This document shows, piece after piece, positions 25,196 through 33,405 of a stretch of DNA of 64,000 nucleotides. Source of the stretch: Asanoa ishikariensis. Lineage in GTDB: Bacteria > Actinomycetota > Actinomycetes > Mycobacteriales > Micromonosporaceae. Location: contig NZ_FNQB01000002.1 in NCBI RefSeq assembly GCF_900107455.1, positions 1,798,001-1,862,000 on the forward strand, written 5' to 3'. Made by a program: the position numbers and the translations under genes. How positions within the stretch are numbered: position 1 is the first letter of the stretch; every line of letters starts with the position of its first letter. The notes below the pieces were generated by a model, which saw nothing but the letters and a program-made list of their open reading frames with translations, was not told where the DNA came from and ran no database searches.

Positions 25196-25996
25196 TCAGA
25201 CGGTCTCGCCGAAGTGGCCGCGGAGCTTGGCCAGGGCGCGGGTGAGCAGGCGGGAGACGTGCATCTGGGAGACGCCGATCTGGTCCGCGATCTGCGACTG
25301 CGTCAGGTTTCCGTAGAAGCGCAGCGTCAGGATCTTCTGCTCGCGCTCGTCGAGGGTGGCCAGCGCGGGCCCGAGCGCGACGCGCAGCTCGGCCAGCTCG
25401 AACGAGGTGTCCTCGGAGCCGAGCAGGTCGCCGAGCTCCGTCCCGCGGTCGCTGTCGCCGGTCGGGGTGGACAGCGAGACCGCGTTGTAGGCCCGGGCGC
25501 CTTCGAGGCCTTCCAGGACCTCTTCCTCGGTGACCTTGAGGTGGGCGGCGATGTCGGCGACCGTCGGGGAGCGGCCCAGGGTCTGGAGCAGGGTGCTGTT
25601 GGCCTCGGAGATGGCGAGGCGGAGCTCCTGGAGCCGGCGGGGGACTCGGATGTCCCAGGTGCGGTCGCGGAAGTGGCGCTTGAGCTCGCCGATGATGGTC
25701 GGGATGGCGTAGCCGGCGAAGTCGACGCCGCGCGAGGGGTCGAACTTGTCGACTGCCTTGATGAGGCCGATCGCGGCGGTCTGGAGCAGGTCGTCGGTGG
25801 GCTCGCCCCGGCCGCTGTAGCGGTGGGCGAGGTGGTTGGCCAGCGGGAGCCACGCCTCGATGGTGCGGTCGCGCAACGACGAGCGCGACGGGTGGTCGGC
25901 CGGCAGGGCGGCCAGGGCGGCGAGCAACTCGGTCGCGCTGTCGTTGAGCGTGCCGGTACGGGTTGCGCCGACCTTTTCCGCGGTCTGCACGGTCAT
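25196..25996 (-). CDS. SigB/SigF-subfamily RNA polymerase sigma factor
   Basis: A 266-residue group 3 sigma factor. Region 2 shows LIKAVDKFDPSRGVDFAGYAIPTIIGELKRHFRDRTWDIRVPRRL (about 85-130), region 3 has GRSPTVADIAAHLKVTEEEV, and region 4 ends in LTQSQIADQIGVSQMHVSRLLTRAL. This subfamily directs stress or sporulation genes and is usually held by an anti-sigma kinase; no such partner is adjacent, though an HATPase-bearing SpoIIE protein is at 57.6 kb. ATG 25996 is chosen because GGAGGT lies 6-7 bases upstream; frames further upstream lack support. It is divergent from the purine catabolism operon. Confidence 0.92.
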   Translation of the reverse strand: MTVQTAEKVGATRTGTLNDSATELLAALAALPADHPSRSSLRDRTIEAWLPLANHLAHRYSGRGEPTDDLLQTAAIGLIKAVDKFDPSRGVDFAGYAIPTIIGELKRHFRDRTWDIRVPRRLQELRLAISEANSTLLQTLGRSPTVADIAAHLKVTEEEVLEGLEGARAYNAVSLSTPTGDSDRGTELGDLLGSEDTSFELAELRVALGPALATLDEREQKILTLRFYGNLTQSQIADQIGVSQMHVSRLLTRALAKLRGHFGETV

Positions 25997-26081
25997 TGGG
26001 GGGACCTCCGTTATGTGCAGTGCTGATGTTTGCTGTGGAGCACGTACTAACCGTTCGGCACTCACCGTAGCCCGACCGGCC

Positions 26082-26160
26082 AGCGAAAAGCTAGCCGAAA
26101 GGCCGATGTATATAGCGCGCGAAAGGGGCATATCGGGGTGTAACGTCCAAGCTTTTCGCT
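26082..26160. repeat. Spaced inverted repeats between sigma factor and purine operon
   Basis: AGCGAAAAGCT (26082-26092) and its exact complement AGCTTTTCGCT (26150-26160) are 57 bp apart. A second partly overlapping pair, CTAGCCG (26091-26097) and CGGCTAG (26165-26171), extends the symmetry. The region between is relatively AT-rich (TGTATATAGCG). The arrangement between two divergent genes suggests paired binding sites for one regulator, possibly with looping. Confidence 0.5.
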
Positions 26161-26182
26161 CTAACGGCTAGGGTTCCGGGGC

Positions 26183-26746
26183 ATGACTGCCGGGCTAGTT
26201 CTCGCCGCCGGAGCCGGCCGGCGCTACGGCGGACCTAAGGCGCTCGTCCACCGCGACGGCGCCCTGCTGGTCGAGCACGCCGTAATAACCGCGCGCGCGG
26301 GCGGGCTCGATCCCGTCTACGTCGTGGTCGGCGCGGCCGCCGAACGGGTGCGCGCCGAGGCCGACCTCGGCGACGCCGTGCTCGTCGACAACCCCGACTG
26401 GGAGACCGGCATGGGCTCGTCACTGCGCGTCGGCCTGACCGCCCTCGCCGCCACTGGCGCCACCGCCGCCGCCGTGCTGCTGGTGGACATGCCCGGCATC
26501 ACGCCGGAAGCCGTGGCCCGGGTCACCGCCGCCGCCGGCCCGGGCACGCTGGCCATGGGTGGCTACGCCGACCGGCGCGGCCACCCGGTCGTGCTGGGTC
26601 GCGACCACTGGGCCGGGGTCGTCGACACCGCCACCGGCGACGCGGGCGCCCGCGCCTACCTGCGCGCCCACGACACCGAGGTCACGGTCGTGCCCTGCGG
26701 CGACGTCGCCGACGACACCGACCTGGATACGCCGGACAACCCTTGA
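26183..26746 (+). CDS. MobA/MocA-like molybdenum cofactor nucleotidyltransferase
   Basis: A 187-residue nucleotidyltransferase. The signature LAAGAGRRYGGPKALV (residues 6-21) binds the nucleotide phosphates, TGMGSSLRVGL and LLVDMPGITPEAV carry the metal-binding Asp, and GHPVVLGRDHW completes the fold. Enzymes of this type (MocA, PucB) attach CMP to molybdopterin, giving the cytosine dinucleotide form used by xanthine dehydrogenase family enzymes. Leading an operon that encodes such an enzyme strongly supports this role. It ends in TTGA, overlapping a possible TTG start of the next gene. Confidence 0.85.
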   Translation: MTAGLVLAAGAGRRYGGPKALVHRDGALLVEHAVITARAGGLDPVYVVVGAAAERVRAEADLGDAVLVDNPDWETGMGSSLRVGLTALAATGATAAAVLLVDMPGITPEAVARVTAAAGPGTLAMGGYADRRGHPVVLGRDHWAGVVDTATGDAGARAYLRAHDTEVTVVPCGDVADDTDLDTPDNP

Positions 26747-27615
26747 TCGGGGGCGCTCCCTGGAGTAGTCATGCGGTATCAACTTTTAAGGGGGACGTCA
26801 TCGCCGACGTCGACCGGTTCAACCGACTCACGCCCGCCGAGGCCGAGCGTGAGTTGTTCGCCTGCTGTGCCGTGCCTGGCTGGGCGGAGGCGGTCGCGGC
26901 CGGTCGCCCGTACCCCGATCGCGCCGCGCTGCTGGCCTCCGCCGACGCCGGGCTGCGCCGGCTAACCTGGTCCGACGTCTCGCTGGCGATCTCCGCGCAT
27001 CCGCGGATCGGCGAGCGGCCCGCCGGCGGCCACCGGGAGTCCACCTGGTCGCGGCAGGAGCAGTCCGGGGTGGCCGCCGACGCCGACACCCGCACCGCGC
27101 TCAAGCGGGCCAACCTCGACTACGAACGCCGGTTCGACCACGTCTTCCTGATCTTCGCGACGGGCAAGTCGCAGGCCGAGATCCTCGACGCGGTCCGGCA
27201 CCGGCTCGACAACGACGACGAGACTGAGCACCGCGTGGTCCAGGAGGAGCTTCGCAAGATCGCGTTGCTGCGGCTGGAACGGCTGGTCACCGACGCGACG
27301 GCGCCGCTGTCCACCCACGTGCTCGACCTCGGCCGGGGCAAGCCTGCCGCGGGCGTCGCGGTCAAGCTCGAGCGGGGCGCCGAGACCCTGGCCAAGGGGC
27401 GCACCGACGACGACGGCCGCCTGCGGGACTGGGTGCCGGCGGAGGGCTGGGCGGCCGGCGACTACCGGCTGGTCTTCGACGTCGCCGGCTACCTCGACGA
27501 CCCGACGTTCTTCCCCGAGGTCGTCATCGGCTTCCGGGTCAGCGAGCCCGGAGCGCACCACCACGTGCCGTTGCTGCTCAACCGGCACGGCTACACGACC
27601 TACCGGGGGAGCTGA
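26743..27615 (+). CDS. Fused OHCU decarboxylase (UraD) and 5-hydroxyisourate hydrolase (UraH)
   Basis: A 290-residue fusion. Residues about 22-180 are UraD: FNRLTPAEAERELFACC, the catalytic-His motif SAHPRIGER, then helices to LERLVTD. Residues about 185-290 are the transthyretin-like UraH, with STHVLDLGRGKPAAGV at its start and the family C-terminal YRGS. The protein hydrolyses 5-hydroxyisourate and decarboxylates OHCU to S-allantoin, the two steps after uricase. The start is uncertain: only TTG 26743 (overlapping the previous stop as TTGA) is in frame, while ATG 26771 with a good ribosome site is out of frame across a run of five G. Confidence 0.9.
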   Translation: MIGGAPWSSHAVSTFKGDVIADVDRFNRLTPAEAERELFACCAVPGWAEAVAAGRPYPDRAALLASADAGLRRLTWSDVSLAISAHPRIGERPAGGHRESTWSRQEQSGVAADADTRTALKRANLDYERRFDHVFLIFATGKSQAEILDAVRHRLDNDDETEHRVVQEELRKIALLRLERLVTDATAPLSTHVLDLGRGKPAAGVAVKLERGAETLAKGRTDDDGRLRDWVPAEGWAAGDYRLVFDVAGYLDDPTFFPEVVIGFRVSEPGAHHHVPLLLNRHGYTTYRGS

Positions 27616-27619
27616 GCCG

Positions 27620-28477
27620 ATGGCGATCACCCTGGGCGACAACCGGTACGGCAAGGCCGAGGTCCGCCTCGTCCGGGTGGTCCGCGACGGCCCCCGGCAC
27701 GACCTGCGGGACCTGACCGTCAGCGTCGCGCTGGCCGGCGACCTGGCCGCCGCGCACCGCGGCGACAACAGCGGCGTGCTGCCCACCGACACACAGAAGA
27801 ACACGGTGTACGCGTTCGCGAAGCGCTACGGCGTCGACGAGCCGGAGGCGTTCGGCCTGCTGCTCGCCCGGCACTTCGTCGACACCCAGCCGGGCATCCA
27901 TTGGGCCCGGGTCGACCTCGTCGAGCACCCGTGGTCGCGGCTCGGCCCGCACTCGTTCTCGCGCGACGGCGGCCCGACCCGGCAGGCCAGCGTCACCGTG
28001 ACCGGCGAGGCGTCCCACGTGGTCAGCGGGCTGGCCGGGCTGGTCCTGCTGAACACCACCGACTCCGAGTTCCACGGTTACGTCCGCGACGGCTACACCA
28101 CGTTGCCGGAGACCACCGACCGCGTCCTGGCCACCGAGGTCGCCGCCCGATGGCGCTGGGCCTCGATCGGCGACGGTCCGCCGTGGGGTGCCTCGTTCCA
28201 GGGGGTACGCGACGCGCTGGTGGCCGCGTTCGTGGACACCTACAGCTACTCGCTGCAGCAGACCCTCTACGCGATGGGCAGCCGGGCGCTCGAGCAGCGA
28301 GAAGAGCTCGCCGAGATCCGGCTGACGCTGCCGAACAAGCACCATTTCCTGGTCGACCTGGCGCCGTTCGGGCTGGGCAACGACAACGAGGTGTACGTCG
28401 CCACCGACCGTCCGTACGGGCTGATCGAAGGCACCGTGTCGCGCGACGACGCGCCGCCGGCGCCGGAAGCGTGGTGA
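27620..28477 (+). CDS. Urate oxidase (uricase)
   Basis: A 285-residue cofactor-free urate hydroxylase with two tandem T-fold domains. The first contains LPTDTQKNTVYAFAKRYG, which carries the conserved Thr-Lys pair, and the second LTLPNKHHFLVDLAPFGLGNDNEVYVATDRPYG, ending the active site. It converts urate, O2 and water to 5-hydroxyisourate and H2O2. The start ATG follows four bases after the UraD-UraH stop; its own stop lies within GTGATCATG at the next gene start. No C-terminal peroxisomal-type signal, as expected in bacteria. Confidence 0.95.
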   Translation: MAITLGDNRYGKAEVRLVRVVRDGPRHDLRDLTVSVALAGDLAAAHRGDNSGVLPTDTQKNTVYAFAKRYGVDEPEAFGLLLARHFVDTQPGIHWARVDLVEHPWSRLGPHSFSRDGGPTRQASVTVTGEASHVVSGLAGLVLLNTTDSEFHGYVRDGYTTLPETTDRVLATEVAARWRWASIGDGPPWGASFQGVRDALVAAFVDTYSYSLQQTLYAMGSRALEQREELAEIRLTLPNKHHFLVDLAPFGLGNDNEVYVATDRPYGLIEGTVSRDDAPPAPEAW

Positions 28478-28479
28478 TC

Positions 28480-29337
28480 ATGGAGTTCCTGCGACCGTCC
28501 GACTGGGACGAGGCCCTGGCGGCCAAGGCGGCGCACCCCGACGCGATGCCGATCGCCGGCGGCACCGACGTGATGGTCGACCTCAACTTCGACCGGTCCC
28601 GCCCGACCGCGCTGCTCGACCTGACCCGGGTGACCGCGCTGACCGACTGGGGCACCGACGGCGACCTGCTGCGGGTCGGCGCCGGCGTCACGTACCGGCG
28701 GCTGATCGACGAGCTGGCCGGGCGGGTGCCGGGTTTGGCGCTGGCGTCCCGGACGGTCGGTTCGCCGCAGATCCGCAACCGGGCCACGGTCGGCGGCAAC
28801 CTGGGCTCCGCCTCGCCGGCCGGCGACGCGCACCCGGCGCTGCTGGCGGCCGGCGCGCTGGTCGAGCTCGCGTCCACGCGGGGCACCCGGCGGGTGCCGG
28901 TCACCGAGTTCTTCGTCGGTCCCAAGCGGTCGGTGAAGACGCCCGACGAGCTGATCGCCGCCTTCCTGGTGCCGGCGCGGCCCGGCGTCGAGCAGTTCGC
29001 CAAGGTCGGCACCCGCAACGCGATGGTGATCGCGGTCTGCTCGTTCGCACTCGCGCTCGACCCGCAGACCCGCGCGGTCGGCACCGGGATCGGCTCGGCC
29101 GGCCCGACCCCGCTGCGGGCCACCGAGGCGGCCGAGTTCCTCGCCGCCGAGCTGCCGTGGGAGACCCGCGGCGCGGTGCCGGCGGCGGTGAGGGCGCGGT
29201 TCGGCGAGCTGGTCGGCGCGGCCGCGCGGCCGATCGACGACGTGCGCGGCAGCGCGGACTACCGGCGGCACGCGCTGGCCGTGCTGGCCCGCCGGACGCT
29301 GGCCTGGGCCTGGACCGATCTGGGAGGTGCGGCATGA
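28480..29337 (+). CDS. Xanthine dehydrogenase FAD-binding subunit
   Basis: A 285-residue protein with the FAD-binding fold of the CO dehydrogenase/xanthine dehydrogenase family. PIAGGTDVMVDL and RNRATVGGNLGSASPAGDAHPALLAAGA are the flavin-binding loops (residues about 24-36 and 103-130), and a CO_deh_flav_C domain follows. It passes electrons from the iron-sulfur subunit to NAD+. I chose ATG 28480; GTG 28474, which overlaps the uricase stop as GTGA, would add two residues. The stop overlaps the next start as ATGA. Confidence 0.93.
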   Translation: MEFLRPSDWDEALAAKAAHPDAMPIAGGTDVMVDLNFDRSRPTALLDLTRVTALTDWGTDGDLLRVGAGVTYRRLIDELAGRVPGLALASRTVGSPQIRNRATVGGNLGSASPAGDAHPALLAAGALVELASTRGTRRVPVTEFFVGPKRSVKTPDELIAAFLVPARPGVEQFAKVGTRNAMVIAVCSFALALDPQTRAVGTGIGSAGPTPLRATEAAEFLAAELPWETRGAVPAAVRARFGELVGAAARPIDDVRGSADYRRHALAVLARRTLAWAWTDLGGAA

Positions 29338-29801
29338 GGGTCACCTGCGTGGTCAACGGCGAGACCCGCCAGGCCGACGACGTCTGGCCGGGCGAGAGCC
29401 TGCTCTACGTGCTGCGCGAGCGGCTCGGCCTGCCTGGCGCGAAGAACGCCTGCGAACAGGGCGAGTGCGGCTCGTGCACGGTCTACCTCGACGGGCTGCC
29501 GGTGTGCGCCTGCCTCGTCGCGGCCGGCCAGGCCGACGGCCGCACGATCACCACCGTCGAGGGCCTCGCGCCCGGCACCGGCGAGGAGCAGCTCGACCGG
29601 GTCCAGCGGGCGTTCCTCGCCACCGGCGCCGTCCAGTGCGGCTTCTGCACCCCCGGTCTGATCGTGGCGGTGCACGACCTGTTGGCCCGCGATCCCGCGC
29701 CGACCGACCCGGACATCCGCGAGGCGCTGGCCGGCAACCTCTGCCGGTGCACCGGCTACGAGAAGATCATGGAAGCCGTCCGGCTGGCGGCGACGTCATG
29801 A
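29334..29801 (+). CDS. Xanthine dehydrogenase [2Fe-2S] subunit
   Basis: A 155-residue iron-sulfur protein. The plant-ferredoxin-type cluster is bound by CEQGECGSCTVYLDGLPVCAC (residues about 40-60) and the second cluster by GFCTPG and NLCRCTGY (residues about 100-145). It relays electrons from the molybdenum site to FAD. GGGAGG precedes ATG 29334, and both ends overlap neighbouring genes by 4 bp, so stoichiometric production with the other subunits is expected. Confidence 0.96.
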   Translation: MRVTCVVNGETRQADDVWPGESLLYVLRERLGLPGAKNACEQGECGSCTVYLDGLPVCACLVAAGQADGRTITTVEGLAPGTGEEQLDRVQRAFLATGAVQCGFCTPGLIVAVHDLLARDPAPTDPDIREALAGNLCRCTGYEKIMEAVRLAATS

Positions 29802-31150
29802 TCCTCATCGAGAACTGCGCGATCGCCACGGTCGACGCCGCCGGCACCGAGTACTCCGACGGGCACGTGGTGATCGGCGACGACGGCCGGATCGCCGCGG
29901 TCGGTGAGGGGCACGCCGGCCGGTTCGAGTCGATCCGCCGGGTCGACGGCACCGGGTGCCTGCTCACCCCCGGCCTGGTCAACACGCACCACCACCTCTA
30001 CCAGTGGGCGACCCGCGGGCTGGCTCCCGACGGCACGCTGTTCGAGTGGCTGACCACGCTCTACCCGATCTGGGCCGGGATCGACGAGGAGACCGTCTCG
30101 GCGACCACCGCGGCCGGCCTCGGCTGGCTGGCCCTGTCCGGCTGCACGACCAGCACCGACCACCACTACGTCTACCCGGGCGGCGCCGGTGACCTGATGG
30201 CCGCCCAGGTGGCCGCGGCGCAGGAGGTCGGCCTGCGGTTCCACCCGACCCGGGGCTCGATGGACCTCGGCCGCTCGGCCGGCGGGCTGCCACCCGACGA
30301 GGTGGTGGAGAAGACCGACGAGGCGCTGGCCGCGACGGAAGAGGCGATCACCCGCTACCACGACCCCGCGCCGGACTCGATGCTGCGGATCGCGGTCGCG
30401 CCCTGCTCGCCGTTCTCGGTCACCGGCCGGCTGATGGAGGAGGCGGCGGCGCTGGCGCGGCGGCACGGCGTGCGGCTGCACACCCACCTGGCCGAGACCG
30501 CCGACGAGACCGACTTCTGCCGCGAGCAGTTCGGCTGCACCCCGGTGGAATACGCCGAACGGCTCGGCTGGCTCGGCGACGACGTCTGGCTGGCGCACGC
30601 GGTGCATCTCGACGACCCCGCGATCGCCAAGCTGGCCGCGACCGGCACCGCCGTCGCGCACTGCCCGAGCTCCAACGCCCGGCTCGGCGCCGGCATGGCC
30701 CGGGTGCGCGAGCTGCTCGACGCCGGCGTGCCGGTCGGGCTCGGCGTCGACGGCGCGGCCTCGCAGGAGGCCAACCAGCTCGGCGCCGAGTTGCGCCAGG
30801 CGCTCTACACGGCCCGGCTGCGCGGCGGGCCGACCGGGCTGACCGCCCGCGAGGCGTTGCGGCTGGGCACGATGGGCGGCGCGCGCTGCCTCGGCCGGGA
30901 GGGCGAGCTCGGCTCCATCGAGCAGGGCAAGCTGGCGGACCTCGCGCTGTGGCGGCTCGACGACCTCGGGCACGCCGGCATCGACGACCCGGTCACCGCG
31001 CTGGTCTTCGGCCCACCGGCCACGTTGGAGCTGCTCACCGTCGGCGGGCGGACCATCGTGGAGTACGGGGAGCTGCGTACCGCCGACGACCGTGACCTGA
31101 CCCGGCGCACCCGCCGCGCCCACCGTGCGCTGATGCGGAGGGCCCGATGA
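29798..31150 (+). CDS. 8-oxoguanine deaminase-like amidohydrolase
   Basis: A 450-residue metal-dependent amidohydrolase. The metal site motif PGLVNTHHHLYQWATRG is at residues about 60-76, followed by FEWLTTLYPIWAGI and LSGCTTSTDHHYVYPGG, which resemble 8-oxoguanine deaminases and AtzB relatives more than GuaD. Further ligands are in HTHLAET, AHAVHL and LGVDGAAS. It should convert 8-oxoguanine (or guanine) to urate (or xanthine), feeding the same pathway. The gene sits between two xanthine dehydrogenase subunits with 4-bp overlaps on both sides. Confidence 0.88.
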   Translation: MILIENCAIATVDAAGTEYSDGHVVIGDDGRIAAVGEGHAGRFESIRRVDGTGCLLTPGLVNTHHHLYQWATRGLAPDGTLFEWLTTLYPIWAGIDEETVSATTAAGLGWLALSGCTTSTDHHYVYPGGAGDLMAAQVAAAQEVGLRFHPTRGSMDLGRSAGGLPPDEVVEKTDEALAATEEAITRYHDPAPDSMLRIAVAPCSPFSVTGRLMEEAAALARRHGVRLHTHLAETADETDFCREQFGCTPVEYAERLGWLGDDVWLAHAVHLDDPAIAKLAATGTAVAHCPSSNARLGAGMARVRELLDAGVPVGLGVDGAASQEANQLGAELRQALYTARLRGGPTGLTAREALRLGTMGGARCLGREGELGSIEQGKLADLALWRLDDLGHAGIDDPVTALVFGPPATLELLTVGGRTIVEYGELRTADDRDLTRRTRRAHRALMRRAR

Positions 31151-33405
31151 GCACACTCACGCGCGAGCCGACCACCGTCGCGGGCGGCGTCGGCACCTCG
31201 GCCCCCCGCCCCGACGGCGTCCTCAAGGTGTCCGGCGAGTTCGCCTACTCGTCCGACCTGTGGGCCGACGAGATGCTGTGGGGCGCGACGGTCCGCTCGC
31301 CGCACCCGAGCGCCGAGATCCGCGCCGTCGACATCACCGGGGCGCTGGCCGTGCCCGGCGTCTACGCCGTGCTGACCGCCGCCGACGTGCCCGGCGCCAA
31401 GCGCTATGGGCTCGAGATCGTCGACCAGCCGGTGCTCGCCGTCGACGAGGTCCGCTACGAGGGCGAGCCGGTGGCGCTCGTGGCCGCCGACCACCCGGAG
31501 ACCGCCCGCCGGGCCGCCGCCCGGATCAAGGTGGAATACGCGGTACGCGCCCCGGTCACCGACCCCGAGGAGGCGCTGTCCCGCGGCGACCTGGTCCGGC
31601 ACGTGCCGGTGCACCGGTTCGCCTCGGCCGGCGGCGACGCGCTGACCGCCGACGTGGTGGTCACCGGCACGTACGAGGTCGGCATGCAGGACCAGGCGTT
31701 CCTCGGTCCCGAGTCCGGGCTCGCGGTGCCGGCCGAGGACGGCGGCATCGACCTGTTCGTCGCCACCCAGTGGCTGCACGTCGACCAGAAGCAGGTGGCC
31801 GCATGTCTCGCACTTGCGCCGGAGCAGGTGCGGCTGCGGCTGGCCGGCGTCGGCGGTGCCTTCGGCGCCCGCGAGGACCTGTCGATGCAGGTGCACGCCA
31901 GCCTGCTCGCGCTGCACACCGGCAAGCCGGTCAAGATGGTGTACGGCCGGGAGGAGTCGTTCTTCGGCCACGTGCACCGGCATCCGGCGCGGCTGGAGTA
32001 CGAGCACGGCGCCGACCGGACCGGCAAGCTGGTCTACGTCAAGGCGCGGATCGTGCTCGACGGCGGCGCGTACACCTCGTCGACCCCCGCCGTCGTGGCC
32101 AACGCGGCCACCCTCGGCGTCGGGCCCTACGACGTGCCGACGGTCGTGGTCGACGCGTACGGCGTCTACACGAACAACCCGCCCTGCGGCGCGATGCGCG
32201 GCTTCGGTGCGGTGCAGGCATGCTTCGCGTACGAGTCGCAGATGGACAAGCTGGCCGCCGCCATCGGTGTCGACCCGGTGGAGGTCCGCCGCCGCAACGC
32301 GATGACGACCGGCTCGGTGATGCCGACCGGCCAGATCGTGTCCGGCCCGGCGCCGGTGGAAGAGCTGCTCTCGCTCGTGCGCGACCGGCCGTTGCCGCCC
32401 GAGGCCACCGGTGACCCGCGCGAGCGGCCCGGCGGGGTCGCCAACACCACCCGCGGCGAGGGCGTGGTGCGCGGCGTCGGCTATGCGATCGGCATCAAGA
32501 ACGTCTGCTTCTCCGAGGGCTTCGACGACTTCTCGACCGCCCGGGTGCGGCTGTCCGTGCTCGGCGGCGAGCCCGCGGTGCTCGTGCACACCGCCGCCGC
32601 CGAGGTCGGCCAGGGACTGGTCACCGTGCAGGCGCAGATCGCCCGCACGGAGCTCGGCGTCAGCCAGGTCACCGTGGCCACCGCCGACACCTCGGTGGGC
32701 AGCGCCGGCTCGTCGTCCGCGTCCCGCCAGACGTACATGACCGGTGGCGCGGTCCGGGCGGCCTGCCAGGCGGTGCGCGCCACGGTGCTGGAGCGCACCG
32801 GTCGCGCCGATGCTCTGTCGCTCGTCGACGGCAAGGTCGTGGCGTCCGACGGGTCGGTGGTGGCGTCGCTGGTCGAGCTGCTCGGCGAAGGGGACGTCGA
32901 GGAGACCGTGGAGTGGCGGCACAAGCCGACCATGCCGCTCGACCCGGTCACGGGCCAGGGCGACGCGCACGTGCAGTACGCGTTCGCCGCCCACCGCGCG
33001 GTCGTCGACGTCGACACCGAGCTCGGCCTGGTCCGGGTGGTCGAGATCGCCACCGCGCAGGACGTCGGCAAGGCGGTCAACCCGCAGGCGGTCGTCGGCC
33101 AGATCCAGGGCGGCACGGCCCAGGGGCTCGGGCTCGCGGTGATGGAGGAGATCCAGGTGGTCGACGGGGTGATCCGGAACCCGTCCTTCACCGACTACCT
33201 GATCCCGACCATCCTCGACATGCCGCCGATGGAGGTCGACGTGCTGGAACGCGGTGACCCGGACGCGCCCTACGGCCTACGCGGGGTGGGCGAGCCACCG
33301 ACCATCTCCTCGACGCCCGCGGTGGTGGCGGCCATCCGCGCGGCCACCGGGCTGGCCCTGACCCGTGTGCCGGTGCGCCCGGACCACATCGCGCTGGCCC
33401 CATGA
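31147..33405 (+). CDS. Xanthine dehydrogenase molybdopterin-binding subunit
   Basis: A 752-residue catalytic subunit. Motifs along the chain include GGAFGAREDL (Mo cofactor loop), PPCGAMRGFGAVQACFAYE (substrate-side Arg), AEVGQGLVTVQAQIA (cofactor binding Gln) and the C-terminal LRGVGEPPTISS that carries the catalytic Glu. It hydroxylates hypoxanthine and xanthine to urate. The adjacent MobA/MocA-like gene suggests a dinucleotide cofactor. The Mo, FAD and FeS subunits are separate, as in many Gram-positive bacteria, and their order (FAD, FeS, deaminase, Mo) is interrupted by the deaminase. Confidence 0.95.
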   Translation: MSTLTREPTTVAGGVGTSAPRPDGVLKVSGEFAYSSDLWADEMLWGATVRSPHPSAEIRAVDITGALAVPGVYAVLTAADVPGAKRYGLEIVDQPVLAVDEVRYEGEPVALVAADHPETARRAAARIKVEYAVRAPVTDPEEALSRGDLVRHVPVHRFASAGGDALTADVVVTGTYEVGMQDQAFLGPESGLAVPAEDGGIDLFVATQWLHVDQKQVAACLALAPEQVRLRLAGVGGAFGAREDLSMQVHASLLALHTGKPVKMVYGREESFFGHVHRHPARLEYEHGADRTGKLVYVKARIVLDGGAYTSSTPAVVANAATLGVGPYDVPTVVVDAYGVYTNNPPCGAMRGFGAVQACFAYESQMDKLAAAIGVDPVEVRRRNAMTTGSVMPTGQIVSGPAPVEELLSLVRDRPLPPEATGDPRERPGGVANTTRGEGVVRGVGYAIGIKNVCFSEGFDDFSTARVRLSVLGGEPAVLVHTAAAEVGQGLVTVQAQIARTELGVSQVTVATADTSVGSAGSSSASRQTYMTGGAVRAACQAVRATVLERTGRADALSLVDGKVVASDGSVVASLVELLGEGDVEETVEWRHKPTMPLDPVTGQGDAHVQYAFAAHRAVVDVDTELGLVRVVEIATAQDVGKAVNPQAVVGQIQGGTAQGLGLAVMEEIQVVDGVIRNPSFTDYLIPTILDMPPMEVDVLERGDPDAPYGLRGVGEPPTISSTPAVVAAIRAATGLALTRVPVRPDHIALAP

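Noticed and set aside
26771-26965. ATG with good ribosome site giving a 64-residue frame
   Set aside because: The product has no features and lies inside UraD coding sequence; kept only as a frame anomaly in the findings.
31260-32414. Open frame within the xanthine dehydrogenase large subunit
   Set aside because: Same-strand shadow frame rich in Arg and Ala; the other frame carries all family motifs.
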